Source of the DNA: Natronosalvus vescus
Lineage (GTDB): Archaea; Halobacteriota; Halobacteria; Halobacteriales; Natrialbaceae
Direction of reading: 5' to 3'
Length of the DNA stretch: 64,000 nucleotides
Assembly: GCF_023973145.1 (NCBI RefSeq)
Contig: NZ_CP099546.1
Coordinates: 1-64,000 of the forward strand
Shown here: positions 11,341 to 18,885 of the stretch, piece by piece
Numbering within the stretch: position 1 is the first letter of the stretch
Layout of the letters: each line of letters begins with the position of its first letter
The notes under the pieces: generated by a model
Databases searched by the model: none
What the model saw: the letters and a program-made list of their open reading frames with translations, nothing else
Told to the model about the DNA's origin: nothing
Program-made: the position numbers and the translations under genes

Positions 11341-11994
11341 ATGGCTACTGAGGCTACCTTTACGGTTCCATCCGAACAGTTCCCGCTGGGAACCATATTC
11401 GAACAGTTGCCGGGCGTATCGGTCGAACTGGAGCGAATCATCCCCGCACGAGACGTGGTGATTCCCTACTTCTGGGTTCGAGGGGTTGCCGTTGATGATA
11501 TCGAGGGGGCGTTTTCTGAACATCCGGGCGTGAAACAGATCGAATTCGTTGACTCCGTCGACGACGAGTATCTGCTGCGCGTCCAGTGGGCGGTCGATTA
11601 CGACGACGTGCTGACCACGTTAACGGAAACGAAGGTTGCGCTCATCGAAGCTATTGGAACGAGCAAGCAGTGGACGTTCGAGATCCGTGGGGACACTCGA
11701 AGCGACATTGCAACCTTTCAGTCTCGCTGTCGAGAGTTGGACATCCCGATCACACTGACCGAACTGCATGCGCTTACTCCAGTCGAGACGGCAACCGAGT
11801 TAACCGATAAACAACAAGAGGCGCTGGTTCTCGCCTTCGAATGGGGTTACTTCGAATCCCCGCGCGAGGTCACGATGGAAGATATCGGCGACGAACTCGC
11901 GATCTCAGAGCAAGCCGTCGCATCTCGCCTTCGGCGGGGAATCAAACAGATCCTTGGGAGTACGCTGACCGACGTCACGCCCCACTCACGGTAG
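11341..11994 (+). CDS. HTH-10 (bacterio-opsin activator type) transcriptional regulator, copy 1
   Basis: 217 residues starting MATEATFTVPSEQFPLG. The N-terminal half (about 1-150) matches the Bat sensor-like module. The C-terminus from LTDKQQEALVLAFEWGYF through GDELAISEQAVASRLRRG is the HTH-10 DNA-binding domain. It is followed 68 bp later by a DUF7344 gene. A second, clearly homologous copy with the same partner is at 35969-34883 on the other strand. Signal and targets are unknown; it may respond to the divergent kinase at 9.6-11.0 kb. Confidence 0.9.
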   Translation: MATEATFTVPSEQFPLGTIFEQLPGVSVELERIIPARDVVIPYFWVRGVAVDDIEGAFSEHPGVKQIEFVDSVDDEYLLRVQWAVDYDDVLTTLTETKVALIEAIGTSKQWTFEIRGDTRSDIATFQSRCRELDIPITLTELHALTPVETATELTDKQQEALVLAFEWGYFESPREVTMEDIGDELAISEQAVASRLRRGIKQILGSTLTDVTPHSR

Positions 11995-12062
11995 TAGTCT
12001 TAAAAAGGGATTAGGTACTAAAAAGTCAAGGTGAACCGCGTTAGCTACCTACGGTGGACGTG

Positions 12063-12422
12063 ATGAGCAGGGAACCCATCGAATTCGACACGATACTCGA
12101 CCTCTGTCGAGACCAGCACCGTCGAATCGTGCTTGCGGTACTCGCAGAAGAACACCGTTCGTTAACGCTGGACGATCTCTCGAAGGCGATACTGAAGTAC
12201 AATCATCAAACGCCAGTTACGGCGGCTTCTGAAGAGGTACTCACAGAGATTCGCCTCACGCTGTATCACGAGCACATCCCAAAGTTAGAATCGGAAGGGA
12301 TCATCGAATACGATACAGAGCGTCAACACGTCGTACCGACGAAGCAGCTCGACCAGCTGAATCCGTCCCTCTTTGCGATCATCGAGGCCGATCCCGGTCT
12401 CCAAGTGCCTGTCGCACTGTGA
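12063..12422 (+). CDS. DUF7344 (winged-helix-like) protein, copy 1
   Basis: The ATG at 12063 (119 residues) is preferred over the GTG at 12054 because the copy at 34883-35245 starts at the equivalent place. The pattern FDTILDLCRDQHRRIVLAVLAEEHRSLTLDDL followed by HIPKLESEGIIEYD (read in two parts) is the haloarchaeal DUF7344 fold, a small predicted winged helix. It is probably co-transcribed with the HTH-10 gene upstream and is likely an accessory regulator of the same response. Confidence 0.85.
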   Translation: MSREPIEFDTILDLCRDQHRRIVLAVLAEEHRSLTLDDLSKAILKYNHQTPVTAASEEVLTEIRLTLYHEHIPKLESEGIIEYDTERQHVVPTKQLDQLNPSLFAIIEADPGLQVPVAL

Positions 12423-12525
12423 GTCCGTACCGTGCGTCCCTGCTTTGATGCAGTGTCTCAATCGTTCCATCAGCGATGTAGATGATCACTCGTGCCCCTT
12501 CGATTCTCGGGAAACTGCTCGAGGT

Positions 12526-12551
12526 AAAAGCGGGCCTGGCGCGATTTGAAC
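12526..12551 (-). repeat. partial tRNA-Lys 3' end, att-like duplication
   Basis: These 26 bp match the tRNA-Lys 3' end plus flank at 12702-12727 at 25 of 26 positions (one T/G difference at 12537). The match covers the acceptor 3' strand and T-arm only; the rest of a tRNA is absent. Such truncated copies are typical attachment-site scars left by integrases that target tRNA genes. The two copies are only about 150 bp apart, so no large element remains. Confidence 0.7.
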
Positions 12552-12596
12552 CATGCTCGAGAACCTGCTCACAGCGTGCCCAGGCCCTCGATCTGA

Positions 12597-12684
12597 TTCA
12601 GATTCCTCCGTTCGTCGGAATCTGAACACACGGTCGGAGCAAAGCTCCTCCCTGCGTTCAAATCGGTGGTGGCCGCTTTGCTCC
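12597..12684. repeat. two inverted repeats between the tRNA-Lys duplications
   Basis: TTCAGATTCC (12597-12606) pairs perfectly with GGAATCTGAA (12617-12626). GGAGCAAAGC (12636-12645) pairs perfectly with GCTTTGCTCC (12675-12684). The rest of 12423-12706 has no coding signal. They could be terminators for tRNA-Lys (minus strand) or remnants of an integrated element. Confidence 0.5.
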
Positions 12685-12706
12685 TCACGTCCGTTCGTCG
12701 CAAAAG

Positions 12707-12780
<74 letters not shown>

Positions 12781-12830
12781 TGTAGTACTCACTTTCGGGG
12801 ACGCGTGGTTAAACGTTTCTTTCTCCCGCG

Positions 12831-12839
12831 GAATTATAC
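12831..12839 (+). promoter_or_regulatory. TATA box for the M20 peptidase
   Basis: AATTATACC lies about 27 nt before the ATG at 12863, fitting a leaderless transcript and supporting that start over the GTG at 12851. Confidence 0.55.
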
Positions 12840-12862
12840 CTCCGCCGGGCGTGAGGTCGCCC

Positions 12863-14209
12863 ATGGACGTCAAGTCGTGGGACGATGAACTTCGATCGTT
12901 TGTCACGGAGTGTTGTTCGTTCGAGACGACCGCCGGTAACGAGCGCCCCGCTCAGGAGTGGCTCCAGGGCGAATTCGAGAAGGCCGGTTTCGAGACCTAC
13001 ACGTGGGAAGCCGACGCCGAAACGCTCGCCGCTCATCCCTCCTTCCCGGACGACCCTGCGGAGATCGACGTGGCTGACCGACAAAGCGTCGCTGGCGTCC
13101 TCGAGTTCGGCGACCCCGATGCGGGTCGAACGCTCGTGTTGAACGGCCACATCGACGTGGTGCCGACGGGTGCCGGCTGGGCGGGCGATCCGTTCGAGCC
13201 ACGGTGGGCGGACGGACGGCTCACCGCCCGCGGGGCCGTCGACATGAAGTCGGGACTCGCGGCGTGTGTGTTCGCGGCCAGACAGCTGGCGGAGACTGCC
13301 GACGACCTCGACGGACGACTCGTCGTCGAGAGCGTCGCCGGGGAGGAAGACGGCGGCATCGGGGCCGCGATGGCCGCCCTCGAGAACCCGTATCCGTTCG
13401 AACGTGACGCGGCGATCGTCGCCGAACCGACGGGGTTGCGACCAGTGACGGCCGTCGAGGGAAGCCTGATGGTTCGACTCGGTCTCGAGGGGCGATCGGC
13501 ACACGCGGCGACAAGGTGGCGTGGGGAGTCGGTACTGCCGGCGTTCGACCTGGTGCGCCGGGAACTGCGGGCGTTCGAAGCCGAGCGAAGCGAGACGGTA
13601 ACACATCCGTTGTACGAGGAGTTCCCCATCCCCTGGCCGATCTGTATTGGTCGGGTCGAAGCCGGCCGATGGGCGTCGTCGGTGGCGGACACGCTCACGG
13701 CGGAGATTCGTGTGGGTGTCGCCCCCGGCGAGACGGTTACCGAGGTCGAACGCAGCCTTCGCGAGCGTCTCGAGTCGCTTCGGCCGAGATCGGGGTCGGG
13801 GTCTGATTCAGAGCCGGGAACAGTGTCGGAGTGGCCGGCGGGGATCGAGGGGCCGGCGCTCGAGCGGTTCTCGGTGCAGTTCGAACCGGCGGAAATCGAT
13901 GCCGATGAACCGGTGGTGCGGTCGTTACAGGCTGGCATGTCCGCTGTTGGAGCAACGGACACGGACAGGGACGCGAACATGGACACGGACGCGGACGGGG
14001 ACACCAGAACGGAACCGCTGGGGGCGACTTACGGTGCCGACAGCCGCCACTACGTCGCAGCGGGGATTCCAACCGTGTTGTTCGGCCCGGGGAGCATCGA
14101 GCAGGCTCACTTCCCCGAGGAGACGATCGAGTGGACGGAGGTACTCGAGGCCACCGAGGTACTCGCGGAGACGGCACGGCGGTATCTCGGCACGGAAGGT
14201 ACGCTGTAG
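12863..14209 (+). CDS. M20-family metallopeptidase (ArgE/DapE-like)
   Basis: 448 residues. The dinuclear zinc site of the M20 family is intact: His in LNGHIDVVP, bridging Asp in RGAVDMKSG, catalytic Glu in SVAGEEDGG, Glu in VAEPTG and the final His in EQAHFPEE. The dimerisation lid (about 185-300) begins at SLMVRLGLEGRSAHAA. A low-complexity insert (DTDRDANMDTDADGD) near 375 is unusual. It could be a deacylase or carboxypeptidase acting on N-acyl amino acids; the substrate cannot be read from sequence. It is monocistronic. Confidence 0.88.
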   Translation: MDVKSWDDELRSFVTECCSFETTAGNERPAQEWLQGEFEKAGFETYTWEADAETLAAHPSFPDDPAEIDVADRQSVAGVLEFGDPDAGRTLVLNGHIDVVPTGAGWAGDPFEPRWADGRLTARGAVDMKSGLAACVFAARQLAETADDLDGRLVVESVAGEEDGGIGAAMAALENPYPFERDAAIVAEPTGLRPVTAVEGSLMVRLGLEGRSAHAATRWRGESVLPAFDLVRRELRAFEAERSETVTHPLYEEFPIPWPICIGRVEAGRWASSVADTLTAEIRVGVAPGETVTEVERSLRERLESLRPRSGSGSDSEPGTVSEWPAGIEGPALERFSVQFEPAEIDADEPVVRSLQAGMSAVGATDTDRDANMDTDADGDTRTEPLGATYGADSRHYVAAGIPTVLFGPGSIEQAHFPEETIEWTEVLEATEVLAETARRYLGTEGTL

Positions 14210-14253
14210 GTGGCCACCGTTTTTGTTCTCGCCTCGCTACCCGTCGAGCCGTG

Positions 14254-15021
14254 TCACTCGAGGTACTCCTCGAGCGCGTCGGCGACGATGGTACCTGGAT
14301 CGACCCCCTCGAGCGAGGCGGCGCGACGAAGGTCGCGGTAGGCCGCTGCCGGGAGGGTAACCTCGAGGCGTCCGAGGGCGACGTCGTAGTCGGCGAGAAC
14401 GCGCTCGATTGGCTCGCCGTCGTTGATTCGGCTGGCTGCAGTGCGAACGTCGCGAACGGTGAGATCGCCGTCGAGGATGGCCCAGGCGAGTAAGAGTCTG
14501 GCTTCACCGCCGACCCGGGCGACGTGTTTCGCTGCGGAGGGGGCGATTTCCCCGAGGGCGACCTGGCGGCGAACCGATCGGGGGAGGTCGTGGACGCGAG
14601 CCCACTTGCGGATGAACGAGACGGAGACTGTCTGGTCGGGCTCGCTGTCGCCGTCGGCAGCATCGCCGTCCTCGTCGCTCGCGTCTTCGTCCTCGAGCGT
14701 GGTGCTCGCCCGTTCGGCGGCGGCTTTGTACGAGCCTTCACCGCGGACGAGGGCGGCACAGGCGGCAGCACCGCGGAGCATGTAGAGGTGGTCACCGGTA
14801 TCGGGGCCGGTGGCGAACTGGCCGACGGTCTCGGCGGCGAGGGCGAGGCTGTCAGGATCGTCCGGATCGAACTGGACGGCGCGGCGAGCGTGGCTGCCGG
14901 TGATCGATTCGTCGCCGCGGATGACCGGGGCACCGACTGGCGACTCGCGATCGGTGGGAATCGCCGTGTGCGGGCGCTCGTCGTCGCTCGACAGACGGTC
15001 GCGCCGGGGGTCATCCGTCAT
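14254..15021 (-). CDS. conserved haloarchaeal protein with a ParB-HTH-like core (DUF7119-like)
   Basis: 255 residues. The N-terminal half is acidic and binds no recognised ligand. After a Glu/Asp-rich linker (about 130-155) the segment SVSFIRKWARVHDLP...IAPSAAKHVARVGG resembles the helix-turn-helix of ParB/KorB proteins. The C-terminal LEVTLPAAAYRDLRRAAS resembles a ribbon-helix-helix. DNA binding is therefore plausible but unproven. It is downstream of two tiny overlapping genes with a 58-bp gap and may share their transcript. Confidence 0.65.
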   Translation of the reverse strand: MTDDPRRDRLSSDDERPHTAIPTDRESPVGAPVIRGDESITGSHARRAVQFDPDDPDSLALAAETVGQFATGPDTGDHLYMLRGAAACAALVRGEGSYKAAAERASTTLEDEDASDEDGDAADGDSEPDQTVSVSFIRKWARVHDLPRSVRRQVALGEIAPSAAKHVARVGGEARLLLAWAILDGDLTVRDVRTAASRINDGEPIERVLADYDVALGRLEVTLPAAAYRDLRRAASLEGVDPGTIVADALEEYLE

Positions 15022-15079
15022 GTAGGTGTGCTAGCGCGGGAACCGATAAAAAGGGTTCCAAGCGGGCGAGTACTGCGTC

Positions 15080-15301
15080 TCACTGCCCGCCCTCCGATTG
15101 GTTCTCGCGCTGTGATGCGAGGTGTTCCCAGATTTCGGTACAGCCAGCGCCGACCTCGACGTCCTCGAGGTGGGACGTGTCTGGTCGGTCGCTCTCCTCG
15201 TCCGGTGTCCCGTCCTCGCTGGTATCCACCGTCGATTGCTCGGCCGCCTCGTCGACGACGTCCGATCCGTGGGCGTGCTCCCGTGTGTCCGAGAGCGTCA
15301 T
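15080..15301 (-). CDS. small acidic haloarchaeal protein
   Basis: 73 residues from the ATG at 15301 (MTLSDTREHAHGSD). It is rich in Asp, Glu and Ser, with one cysteine near the C-terminus (GAGCTEIWEHL). The start is fixed by a 4-bp ATGA overlap with the stop of the 50-codon gene upstream; the longer frame reading back to 15469 is a shadow of that gene. Function unknown. Translational coupling with its neighbour suggests the two products work together. Confidence 0.6.
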   Translation of the reverse strand: MTLSDTREHAHGSDVVDEAAEQSTVDTSEDGTPDEESDRPDTSHLEDVEVGAGCTEIWEHLASQRENQSEGGQ

Positions 15302-15450
15302 CGTTCCGTCCTCCGATCGAACTCGTCCACAGTATCCCGCGACCGACCCCGGTACATCTCGGGGGCAACGTCGGCTGAGACGTGCTGTCGCTGTGGTCGG
15401 GCCGGTGGGTCGCTGACTGGGGTCTCGACAGGCGGCTGCTCGTCGGTCAT
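15298..15450 (-). CDS. 50-residue haloarchaeal protein, easily missed
   Basis: The ATG at 15450 to TGA at 15298 encodes 50 residues beginning MTDEQPPVETPVSDPP and ending DTVDEFDRRTER. The codons have haloarchaeal GC3 bias. The middle, HVSADVAPEMYRGRSRDTV, looks like a real folded or binding segment. Its stop overlaps the next gene's start (ATGA), which argues for a real translated gene. Function unknown; the family is, I believe, conserved in haloarchaea. Confidence 0.6.
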   Translation of the reverse strand: MTDEQPPVETPVSDPPARPQRQHVSADVAPEMYRGRSRDTVDEFDRRTER

Positions 15451-15664
15451 TATCGGCCGTTCGCCTCATCGAGGCATAAGCCCGGCTTCAGGTGCAATCG
15501 CTACCCGGTCTCCCGTTATCGGGTAACGATTGCTGGTATCTCGGAGCCGCCTGGAGGCCGGAACTCGGCTGCAGTCGATCGATTTTCGCCGCGTTCGGCG
15601 TCATGGGGTTGGTAAGCATTGCACGGGTCGATGGACGAAGGTGGGTTCCACCCGAAGTGAGGGC

Positions 15665-15982
15665 ATGACGATCGCCGTTCGGACGCTCGACGACGGGGCC
15701 TGGATCAGCGTGAACGACTCGAGGGAAGTCGGCGTGAGCGACGTCTGGACGCTCGCTCGCGGCCCTTTTTGTGGCTGTGAACCGGCGGCCGTCCTGCTCG
15801 AAGGCTTCACCGACGTCGGTGTCGACGGCACCAGCATCGTCGCCGGAACGGTCGGGCAGTGTCTCGAGTGTGGGCAGCGGTCGACGATCGATCGGCTGGC
15901 CGTTGGGCGAGTCGTCGACGGCGCGTTCGAGCCGTACGGGGCTGCGGGCGTCCAGTCGACGCTCGAGCCGTCGTCACCGTAA
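15665..15982 (+). CDS. conserved hypothetical protein with a Cys motif pair
   Basis: 105 residues from the ATG at 15665 (MTIAVRTLDDGAWISV). CGC (in GPFCGCEP) and CLEC (in GQCLECGQ) may form a zinc or metal site. The sequence in front of this ATG lacks coding bias. It lies upstream of the siroheme reductase in the same direction with a 114-bp gap, so independent transcription is likely. I do not recognise a characterised family. Confidence 0.6.
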   Translation: MTIAVRTLDDGAWISVNDSREVGVSDVWTLARGPFCGCEPAAVLLEGFTDVGVDGTSIVAGTVGQCLECGQRSTIDRLAVGRVVDGAFEPYGAAGVQSTLEPSSP

Positions 15983-16096
15983 GTGATTTCCAAACCGGAC
16001 AGGATCGGCTGGCAAATACGGCCGCCAGTGCAGAGCAACGGGCAGAACTGACGGGACGACCGCGAACTTGTAGGCGGTCGCCCTAGGCGTGGACAG

Positions 16097-17872
16097 ATGC
16101 CAAGCGACGTCGAAGCCTGGAAGGACGAACTGTACGGGACGGACATCCGTGCCGAACTCGAGCGATTCGCCGAGGCCGGCTGGGAGTCCATTCCCGAGGA
16201 CGAGCGAGACGCCTGGTTCGAGCGGTTCAAGTGGTACGGTCTGTACCACCAGCGTGCCGGCCAGGAGTCCTACTTCATGTTGCGAATCGGGCCACCCAGC
16301 GGGATCCTCGAGCCAGGGCAGTTTCGTGTCCTCGCCGAGCTCGCCCAGGAGTACTCGACCGGCCCGGTCGAGAACCCCGAGTTCGGCAACGGCTGGCTCG
16401 ACGTGACGACCCGGCAAGCGATCCAGTTTCACTGGATCAACCTCGAGGACGTGCCGGCGATCTTCGAACGGCTCGAGGCGGTCGGCCTCTCGGCCGTACA
16501 GGCGTGTGGTGACTCCTGGCGCAACATCGTCGGTTGTCCCGTCGCCGGCAAGGACGCACACGAGTTCGTCGACGCGCACGCATTGGCTCACGACCTCCAC
16601 GACACGTTCAAACGCAACGAGGCGCACTCGAACCTCCCCCGGAAGTGGAAGGTGTCGGTGACGGGCTGTTCGGAGGGCTGTGGGCAGGGCGACATCAACG
16701 ACCTCGCGTTCGAGCCCGCCGAGAAAACGATCGACGGCGAGGCGGTTCGGGGCTACAACGTCCGCGTCGGTGGCGGCCTCGCACGCAACGAACCACGGTT
16801 CGCTCGCGACATCGACGTCTTCGTCACGCCCGAACAGGCCGTCGAGGTCGCCGGCGGTATCTCCGCGCTGTTCCGCGAGTACGGCAACCGGGAGAACCGG
16901 TACGCGGCCCGCATCAAGTTCCTCGTCAACGAGTGGGGCCCCGAGAAGGTTCGGGACGTGCTCCAGTCGGAGTTCGTCGAGTTCGACCTCGAGTCGGCCG
17001 GCCAGGATTTGCGGGAATCGTACTCCTACAACGCGGGCGAGGCCGACGGCAAGCACGACCACGTCGGCGTCCACGAGCAAGTCGACGGCAACTACTACGT
17101 TGGGTTGAACGTCCTCGTCGGTCGAATCGGGGCCGACGACGCCCTCGAGTTGGCCAAGGTCGCCGCGAAACACAGCTCCGGCGAAGTGCGGCTCACCCAG
17201 CGTCAGAACGTCGTCTTCACGGACGTCCCCGAGGAGAACCTCGAGGCGCTGCTCGACGAACCCCAACTCGAGCGCTACAGTCCCGATCCCCACCCGTTCC
17301 AGCGCGGCTCGATCGCCTGTACCGGCACCGAGTTCTGTTCGCTCTCGATCGTCGAGACCAAGAACCGGCAGGTGCGCTTCTCGCGGTGGCTAGTCGACAA
17401 CGTCGAGCTTCCCGATGGAGTCGAGGACTTCCACATTCACCTCTCGGGGTGTACGGCCTCCTGTGCCCAGCCCCAGATCGCCGACGTCTCCCTGCGTGGG
17501 ATGAAAGCCCGCAAGAACGGCGAACCCGTCGAGGCGCTCGACATCGGCCTCGGTGGCGGCCTCGGCGAGCACCCCCAGTTCGCCTCCTGGGTGGCCGAAC
17601 GAATCCCGGTCGACGAGGTGCCAGGGGCAATCGCGAACCTCCTCGAGAGCTTCGCCGAACAGCGAGCAGGCGAGGAGTCCTTCCGCGAGTTCGTCGCCGC
17701 TCGAGACGACGACGAACTCGCTGCGCTGATCGAGCCCGAGGAGACGAGCTACGAGGATCCCTTCATGCACAACACGAAGCGGACGTGGTACCCCTACGCC
17801 GATCAGGACGCCCTCGACGAGAGCCCCGCGCCGGCACAGCCTGACGGCTCGCCGATCGCCTCGGACGATTGA
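16097..17872 (+). CDS. nirA: ferredoxin-dependent nitrite/sulfite reductase (siroheme, 4Fe-4S)
   Basis: 591 residues with two ferredoxin-like and siroheme-binding half repeats. The 4Fe-4S/siroheme cysteines are CTGTEFC (about 414-420) and CTASCAQ (about 454-460). An earlier CSEGCGQGD occurs in the first half. It catalyses the six-electron reduction of nitrite or sulfite in the cytoplasm with ferredoxin as donor. No nitrate reductase or transporter is nearby, so an assimilatory sulfite role is as likely as nitrite. It is followed 2 bp later by the DUF6360 gene, its usual haloarchaeal partner. Confidence 0.88.
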   Translation: MPSDVEAWKDELYGTDIRAELERFAEAGWESIPEDERDAWFERFKWYGLYHQRAGQESYFMLRIGPPSGILEPGQFRVLAELAQEYSTGPVENPEFGNGWLDVTTRQAIQFHWINLEDVPAIFERLEAVGLSAVQACGDSWRNIVGCPVAGKDAHEFVDAHALAHDLHDTFKRNEAHSNLPRKWKVSVTGCSEGCGQGDINDLAFEPAEKTIDGEAVRGYNVRVGGGLARNEPRFARDIDVFVTPEQAVEVAGGISALFREYGNRENRYAARIKFLVNEWGPEKVRDVLQSEFVEFDLESAGQDLRESYSYNAGEADGKHDHVGVHEQVDGNYYVGLNVLVGRIGADDALELAKVAAKHSSGEVRLTQRQNVVFTDVPEENLEALLDEPQLERYSPDPHPFQRGSIACTGTEFCSLSIVETKNRQVRFSRWLVDNVELPDGVEDFHIHLSGCTASCAQPQIADVSLRGMKARKNGEPVEALDIGLGGGLGEHPQFASWVAERIPVDEVPGAIANLLESFAEQRAGEESFREFVAARDDDELAALIEPEETSYEDPFMHNTKRTWYPYADQDALDESPAPAQPDGSPIASDD

Positions 17873-17874
17873 CG

Positions 17875-18168
17875 ATGGCCGACCGACTCATGCGCGTAAC
17901 CGCGTACACGACCCTCGATCTCGTCGACGCGGTCGTCAAAGGGCGCGATTTCGAGCACGGGGCGTTCGCGGTTGTTGACGCGACCGCCGATCGAACGGCT
18001 CCCGACCACGTCTCACTCCAGGTGGAACTCGACAACATGACCGAGGAACATCTGCCGGCGCATATGGAGGAACTGCGGTTGACGCCTGAGCAAGCGCGAA
18101 CGCTGGCGGCCGACCTCGAGCAGCAGGCGACCCACGTCGAGGATTCGATCACTACAGTCGAGGAGTGA
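17875..18168 (+). CDS. DUF6360 family protein
   Basis: 97 residues from the ATG at 17875, two bases after the reductase stop. An in-frame TTG overlapping that stop is less likely. The sequence (MADRLMRVTAYTTLDLVDAV, then an alpha-beta stretch ending in a helix) matches the small protein that regularly follows nirA-type genes in haloarchaea. No cofactor motif is visible. Tight spacing implies co-transcription and a helper role for the reductase; this is inference. Confidence 0.75.
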   Translation: MADRLMRVTAYTTLDLVDAVVKGRDFEHGAFAVVDATADRTAPDHVSLQVELDNMTEEHLPAHMEELRLTPEQARTLAADLEQQATHVEDSITTVEE

Positions 18169-18234
18169 TCGTCGAACGGCCGGCGTCCTCGAGTCGGACT
18201 GGCTGGTGGGCCGAAGCCTGAACGGTCGCATATG

Positions 18235-18241
18235 CTTTTAG
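18235..18241 (+). promoter_or_regulatory. TATA box for rimI
   Basis: CTTTTAG lies about 26 nt upstream of the GTG at 18264. The spacing predicts a leaderless mRNA and supports that GTG as the start. Confidence 0.55.
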
Positions 18242-18263
18242 CCTGCGGCGAGTACGAACGAAC

Positions 18264-18743
18264 GTGACGACTCACGGTTCGGCGACGACGCGAGGTGGCC
18301 TGTCCATCCGGCAGGCCGAACGTGTCGACCTGCTCGCGATCGTCCGAATCGAGAACGCCTCCTTCCCCCAGCCGTGGCCCTACGACGCGTTCGAGACCTT
18401 CCTCGGGGAACCCGGTTTTCTGGTCGCCGAGACGGTCGAGGCCCAGATCGCTGGCTACGTCGTCTCGGACGTGACGCCGAACTACGGACGTGATATCGGC
18501 CACATAAAAGACGTCGCCGTTCATCCCGGGTGCCGAGGCGACGGCGTCGGGTCGGCGCTGCTCGGCCGCTCGCTCGCCGTCCTCTCGAGTCACGGTGTAA
18601 GCTCGGTCAAACTCGAGGTGCGCGAGTCGAACGAGGGGGCCAAACGCCTCTACCGACGCTTCGGCTTCGACCCCCTGCGGCGAGTGCCCCGGTACTACGA
18701 CGACGGTGAGGATGCGATCGTAATGGTACGAGAACTCGAGTGA
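18264..18743 (+). CDS. rimI: GNAT N-terminal acetyltransferase, RimI-like
   Basis: 159 residues, GTG start. GNAT motif A is HIKDVAVHPGCRGDGVGSAL (acetyl-CoA pyrophosphate loop), and motif B is SVKLEVRESNEGAKRLYRRFGF. The N-terminal IENASFPQPWPYDAF is typical of RimI/Ard1-type N-terminal acetyltransferases. It probably acetylates protein N-termini; in archaea RimI homologues act broadly rather than only on S18. It is monocistronic, convergent with secD. Confidence 0.9.
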   Translation: MTTHGSATTRGGLSIRQAERVDLLAIVRIENASFPQPWPYDAFETFLGEPGFLVAETVEAQIAGYVVSDVTPNYGRDIGHIKDVAVHPGCRGDGVGSALLGRSLAVLSSHGVSSVKLEVRESNEGAKRLYRRFGFDPLRRVPRYYDDGEDAIVMVRELE

Positions 18744-18885
18744 CCCTGGCCGTTCTCGAGTGTCGTTCCGCATTCGGTGGATCCAGTCCTACCTGAATCA
18801 AGGAGAGAGTCCCGGCCTTTACAGTAGTTGCCGAACCATTCTCTGACTATTATCAACAGACCTGATTGTACCAGATTTGTCGATC

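Noticed and set aside
15974-17293. 439-codon minus-strand frame
   Set aside because: Antisense shadow of the siroheme reductase, caused by high GC content and absence of stops.
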